Part shown: in pieces, positions 61,877 to 64,000 of the stretch
Position numbering within the stretch: the stretch's first letter is position 1
How the letters are laid out: every line of letters starts with the position of its first letter
Assembly: GCF_001682865.1 (NCBI RefSeq)
Contig: NZ_MAQX01000011.1
Span: forward strand, 1,012,241-1,076,240
DNA from: Bacillus sp. FJAT-26390
Lineage (GTDB): Bacteria > Bacillota > Bacilli > Paenibacillales > Paenibacillaceae
Reading direction: 5' to 3'
DNA: 64,000 nt
Made by a program: the position numbers and the translations under genes
The notes under the pieces: model-generated
Told to the model about the DNA's origin: nothing
The model's input: the letters and a program-made list of their open reading frames with translations, nothing else
Database searches by the model: none

Positions 61877-64000
61877 CTACCATGCAAGCTGGTAGCTGCC
61901 TGATCCGACATGAATGGAAACGCCAGCTTCCGTTTCCGATACAGCCGTTACGCCCAAAGCTCCCTTAAGCGAGCCTCCGCTCTCGGTTACCTTTGCCCCG
62001 GCAGACGCCCCCGGCAACCGAATTTCCGCAGCCGTGTTCGGCGGAATCGCTACATCTAGCGTGATGGTTCCGTCCTCCGACTTCACCCATTTGGAGCTGA
62101 CCTTCCCGTACAACGTTTGCAAGCTTCCCTCCGCCCAGCTAAGCCCCTCGCCCGGCTGCGGCGCAATCAAGATTTGCTTGTAGCCAGGCGCCGACTCAAC
62201 CGTTTGAATGCCTGCGACTGTGCGGTACATCCAATCGCCAATGGCGCCATACGCATAGTGATTGAAGGAGTTCATATTTTTGCTCCAGAAGCTGCCATCC
62301 TCCTTGATGCCGTCCCAGTGCTCCCAAATCGTCGTTGCACCCTTCGTTACCGGATAGAGCCATGACGGATAAGTTTGCTGCAGCAGCAGCTTATAAGCCG
62401 CCTCGTTCTGGCCAAATGCGCTAAGCACATGATTCAAATACGGCGTACCAACAAATCCTGTCGTCAGGTGAAACTTATTTTGCTCGAGCAGCTCGGCAAG
62501 CTTGGCAATCGCCCGCTTCTCTGCCGTTTCATCCAGCAGCCCGAACATGAGGGCAAGCACTTGAGCCGTTTGGGTCGGCACGGCCAGCCTGCCCGTAGCG
62601 GTCACGAATTCCTCGCGCAGAGCGGCTAGAATTTGCACATAAAGCTCCTGATACGTCGCCGCATCCTCTGTCTCATTCAGCACGGCTGCCGTCTTCTGGA
62701 CAAGCGATACCGAATACGCGTAAAAGGCTGTCGCAATAAAGTCCCGATCGGTCGCTCCCACGTAATCGCCGGATTTGGCATCAAGCCCAAGCCAATCGCC
62801 AAAATGAAAACCGGTGTTCCACAAAAACTCGTTATCCCCCTGACGCCGGACGTAGGACACCCAAGCCTTCATGCTGTCATACTGCTCCTCCAATATTCGC
62901 TTATCGCCGTAACAAACATAAATGGTCCACGGGCAAATGACTGCCGCATCCCCCCATGCCGCCGAGGAGCTGTCGTTCTCGCCAAGCACCTGCGGAATAA
63001 CGAAAGGCACACTTCCGTCTTCGCCTTGATCAGCCTCCAAATCCCGCAGCCACTTGGTGAAAAAAGGCGCTACATTCGATAAGTAAGACGCCGTTTGGAT
63101 GAACATTTGTGCATCTCCGGTCCACCCAAGCCGTTCATCCCGCTGCGGACAGTCGGTCGGCACGTCGAGGAAATTGCCCTTCATGCCCCATTTGATGTTG
63201 CGCTGAAGCTGATTGACCAGCGGCTCCGAGCACTCGAACAAGCCGGTATCCTCCATATCGGAATGGAGCACCACGCCTGTAAAATCATCCATCTCCAGCT
63301 TCTCGGGAAATCCGATGAGCTGCACGTACCGAAAGCCTTGAAACGTAAATCGCGGCTCATACATTTCACGCTCGGCGCCCTTTTGCACATACTTGATCGT
63401 CTGCTTTGCCGCACGCAAATTATCGGTGTAGAAATTACCCTCATGGTCGAGCACCTCGGCATGCAGCAGCGTTACTTCAGCCCCCGCTTCTCCCTGCAGC
63501 GCAAATTGCACCCATCCGACCATATTTTGGCCAAAATCAAGCACCCGCTCCCCTTTTGGCGTCGAAAAGAACGCTATCGGCTTCAGCCTCTCCTGCTTGC
63601 GTACGGGCTCGTTTATTTGCGGCGTCAGCATTTGCTTCCCATGCTGCAGCAATTCTACCGCCTGCCAGCCTCCTTCGCCGTCATCATAACCTGCCGTACT
63701 CCAGCCCTCTCGTTCCAGGCGTGCGTCATACGTTTCGCCATGATAGATTTCCGAAAGCCGAACCGGACTGATCGCCGCTTTCCAGCTATTGTCGGTTACG
63801 ATCAGCTCTTCCCTTCCATCCTCATACATGATACGTATTTGCAGCAGCAGAGCTAGACGATCGCCGTACAAGCAGCGCTGCTCACTCCAAGCCAAATTCC
63901 CTTTGTACCAGCCATTTCCGAGGTAAGCGCCAATCGCATTTCCGCTTGGCGCAAGGAGCTCGGTTATATCATAGGTTTGTGTTTGCAGCGTATGGCTGTA
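61877..64000 (-). CDS. Alpha-L-rhamnosidase, GH78, N-terminus cut by window edge
   Basis: The frame stays open to the right edge (708 codons visible). A TTG at 63895 is not the start, because family-like sequence (ITELLAPSGNAIGAYLGNGWYKGN) continues upstream of it. Visible: the end of the N-terminal beta domains; RHA_M_N-like VLDFGQNMVGWVQF; the (alpha/alpha)6 catalytic core with DVPTDCPQRDERLGWTGDAQ (catalytic acid region) and SFNHYAYGAIGDWMYR; and the C-terminal beta sandwich. It removes terminal rhamnose from pectin-derived or flavonoid glycosides. The signal peptide, if any, is outside the window. It ends with a clear terminator and is separate from the LacI gene. Confidence 0.92.
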   Translation of the reverse strand, partial: YSHTLQTQTYDITELLAPSGNAIGAYLGNGWYKGNLAWSEQRCLYGDRLALLLQIRIMYEDGREELIVTDNSWKAAISPVRLSEIYHGETYDARLEREGWSTAGYDDGEGGWQAVELLQHGKQMLTPQINEPVRKQERLKPIAFFSTPKGERVLDFGQNMVGWVQFALQGEAGAEVTLLHAEVLDHEGNFYTDNLRAAKQTIKYVQKGAEREMYEPRFTFQGFRYVQLIGFPEKLEMDDFTGVVLHSDMEDTGLFECSEPLVNQLQRNIKWGMKGNFLDVPTDCPQRDERLGWTGDAQMFIQTASYLSNVAPFFTKWLRDLEADQGEDGSVPFVIPQVLGENDSSSAAWGDAAVICPWTIYVCYGDKRILEEQYDSMKAWVSYVRRQGDNEFLWNTGFHFGDWLGLDAKSGDYVGATDRDFIATAFYAYSVSLVQKTAAVLNETEDAATYQELYVQILAALREEFVTATGRLAVPTQTAQVLALMFGLLDETAEKRAIAKLAELLEQNKFHLTTGFVGTPYLNHVLSAFGQNEAAYKLLLQQTYPSWLYPVTKGATTIWEHWDGIKEDGSFWSKNMNSFNHYAYGAIGDWMYRTVAGIQTVESAPGYKQILIAPQPGEGLSWAEGSLQTLYGKVSSKWVKSEDGTITLDVAIPPNTAAEIRLPGASAGAKVTESGGSLKGALGVTAVSETEAGVSIHVGSGSYQLAW

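Noticed and set aside
63892..63895. TTG at 63895 as the start of the rhamnosidase
   Set aside because: The frame continues to the window edge with family-like sequence, so the true start is outside.

Overview
The window looks like the chromosome of a Paenibacillus-type member of the Bacillota. The signs are roughly 50% GC, strong GGAGG ribosome sites with several GTG and TTG starts, a tryptophan T-box, a GlnR/TnrA box, a cre site, a GlpP antiterminator, a yclNOPQ-type siderophore operon, YuiD, and many AraC-controlled sugar genes. I saw no rRNA, tRNA, insertion sequence, phage or CRISPR array.

Layout. 1-5125: a very large secreted nuclease/5'-nucleotidase, cut by the left edge. 5556-9083: a heterodimeric BmrCD-type ABC exporter with one degenerate ATP site. 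9229-12340: an unknown membrane pair, a GT2 glycosyltransferase, a small membrane peptide and an odd lipoprotein with an excisionase-like HTH domain. 12560-19004: the nitrite-assimilation locus. A TrpD2-like gene and an ANTAR RNA-binding regulator diverge from nirB-nirD-nirC-cobA. The intergenic region holds a GlnR/TnrA box, a promoter and a two-hairpin ANTAR target RNA that overlaps a terminator. 19116-23711: RNA methyltransferase, esterase, YuiD, Crp-family regulator, small transporter and metallo-hydrolase. 23718-29058: FetAB-type iron exporter and YclNOPQ-type siderophore importer with Fur boxes. 29352-30823: trpS with its T-box leader. 30852-34410: an ABC exporter pair with two intact ATP sites.

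34646-41467: an AraC regulator diverging from five genes that together form an oxidative L-galactose route: L-galactose dehydrogenase, lactonase, L-galactonate dehydrogenase, tagaturonate reductase and altronate dehydratase, giving 2-keto-3-deoxy-D-gluconate. 41499-41955: two tiny paralogous proteins behind a sigma-K-like promoter. 42056-44928: an ABC-2 transporter with a large winged-helix regulator. 45107-48621: a DMT transporter, an acyltransferase and two unknown anchored proteins. 48845-52780: a CatE-like dioxygenase, and an AraC regulator diverging from a GH42 beta-galactosidase. 53223-56345: an ABC-2 transporter, and a CDF metal exporter with a His-rich repeat and an ArsR/SmtB-type operator. 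56615-61656: a LacI regulator, glpP, glpK and glpD with a cre site and a leader terminator. 61877-64000: a GH78 alpha-L-rhamnosidase running off the right edge.

Together these describe a soil or plant-associated saprophyte that tunes nitrogen, iron and sugar use through many local regulators. The two most interesting systems are the ANTAR/TrpD2/leader-RNA nitrite switch and the compact L-galactose cluster.
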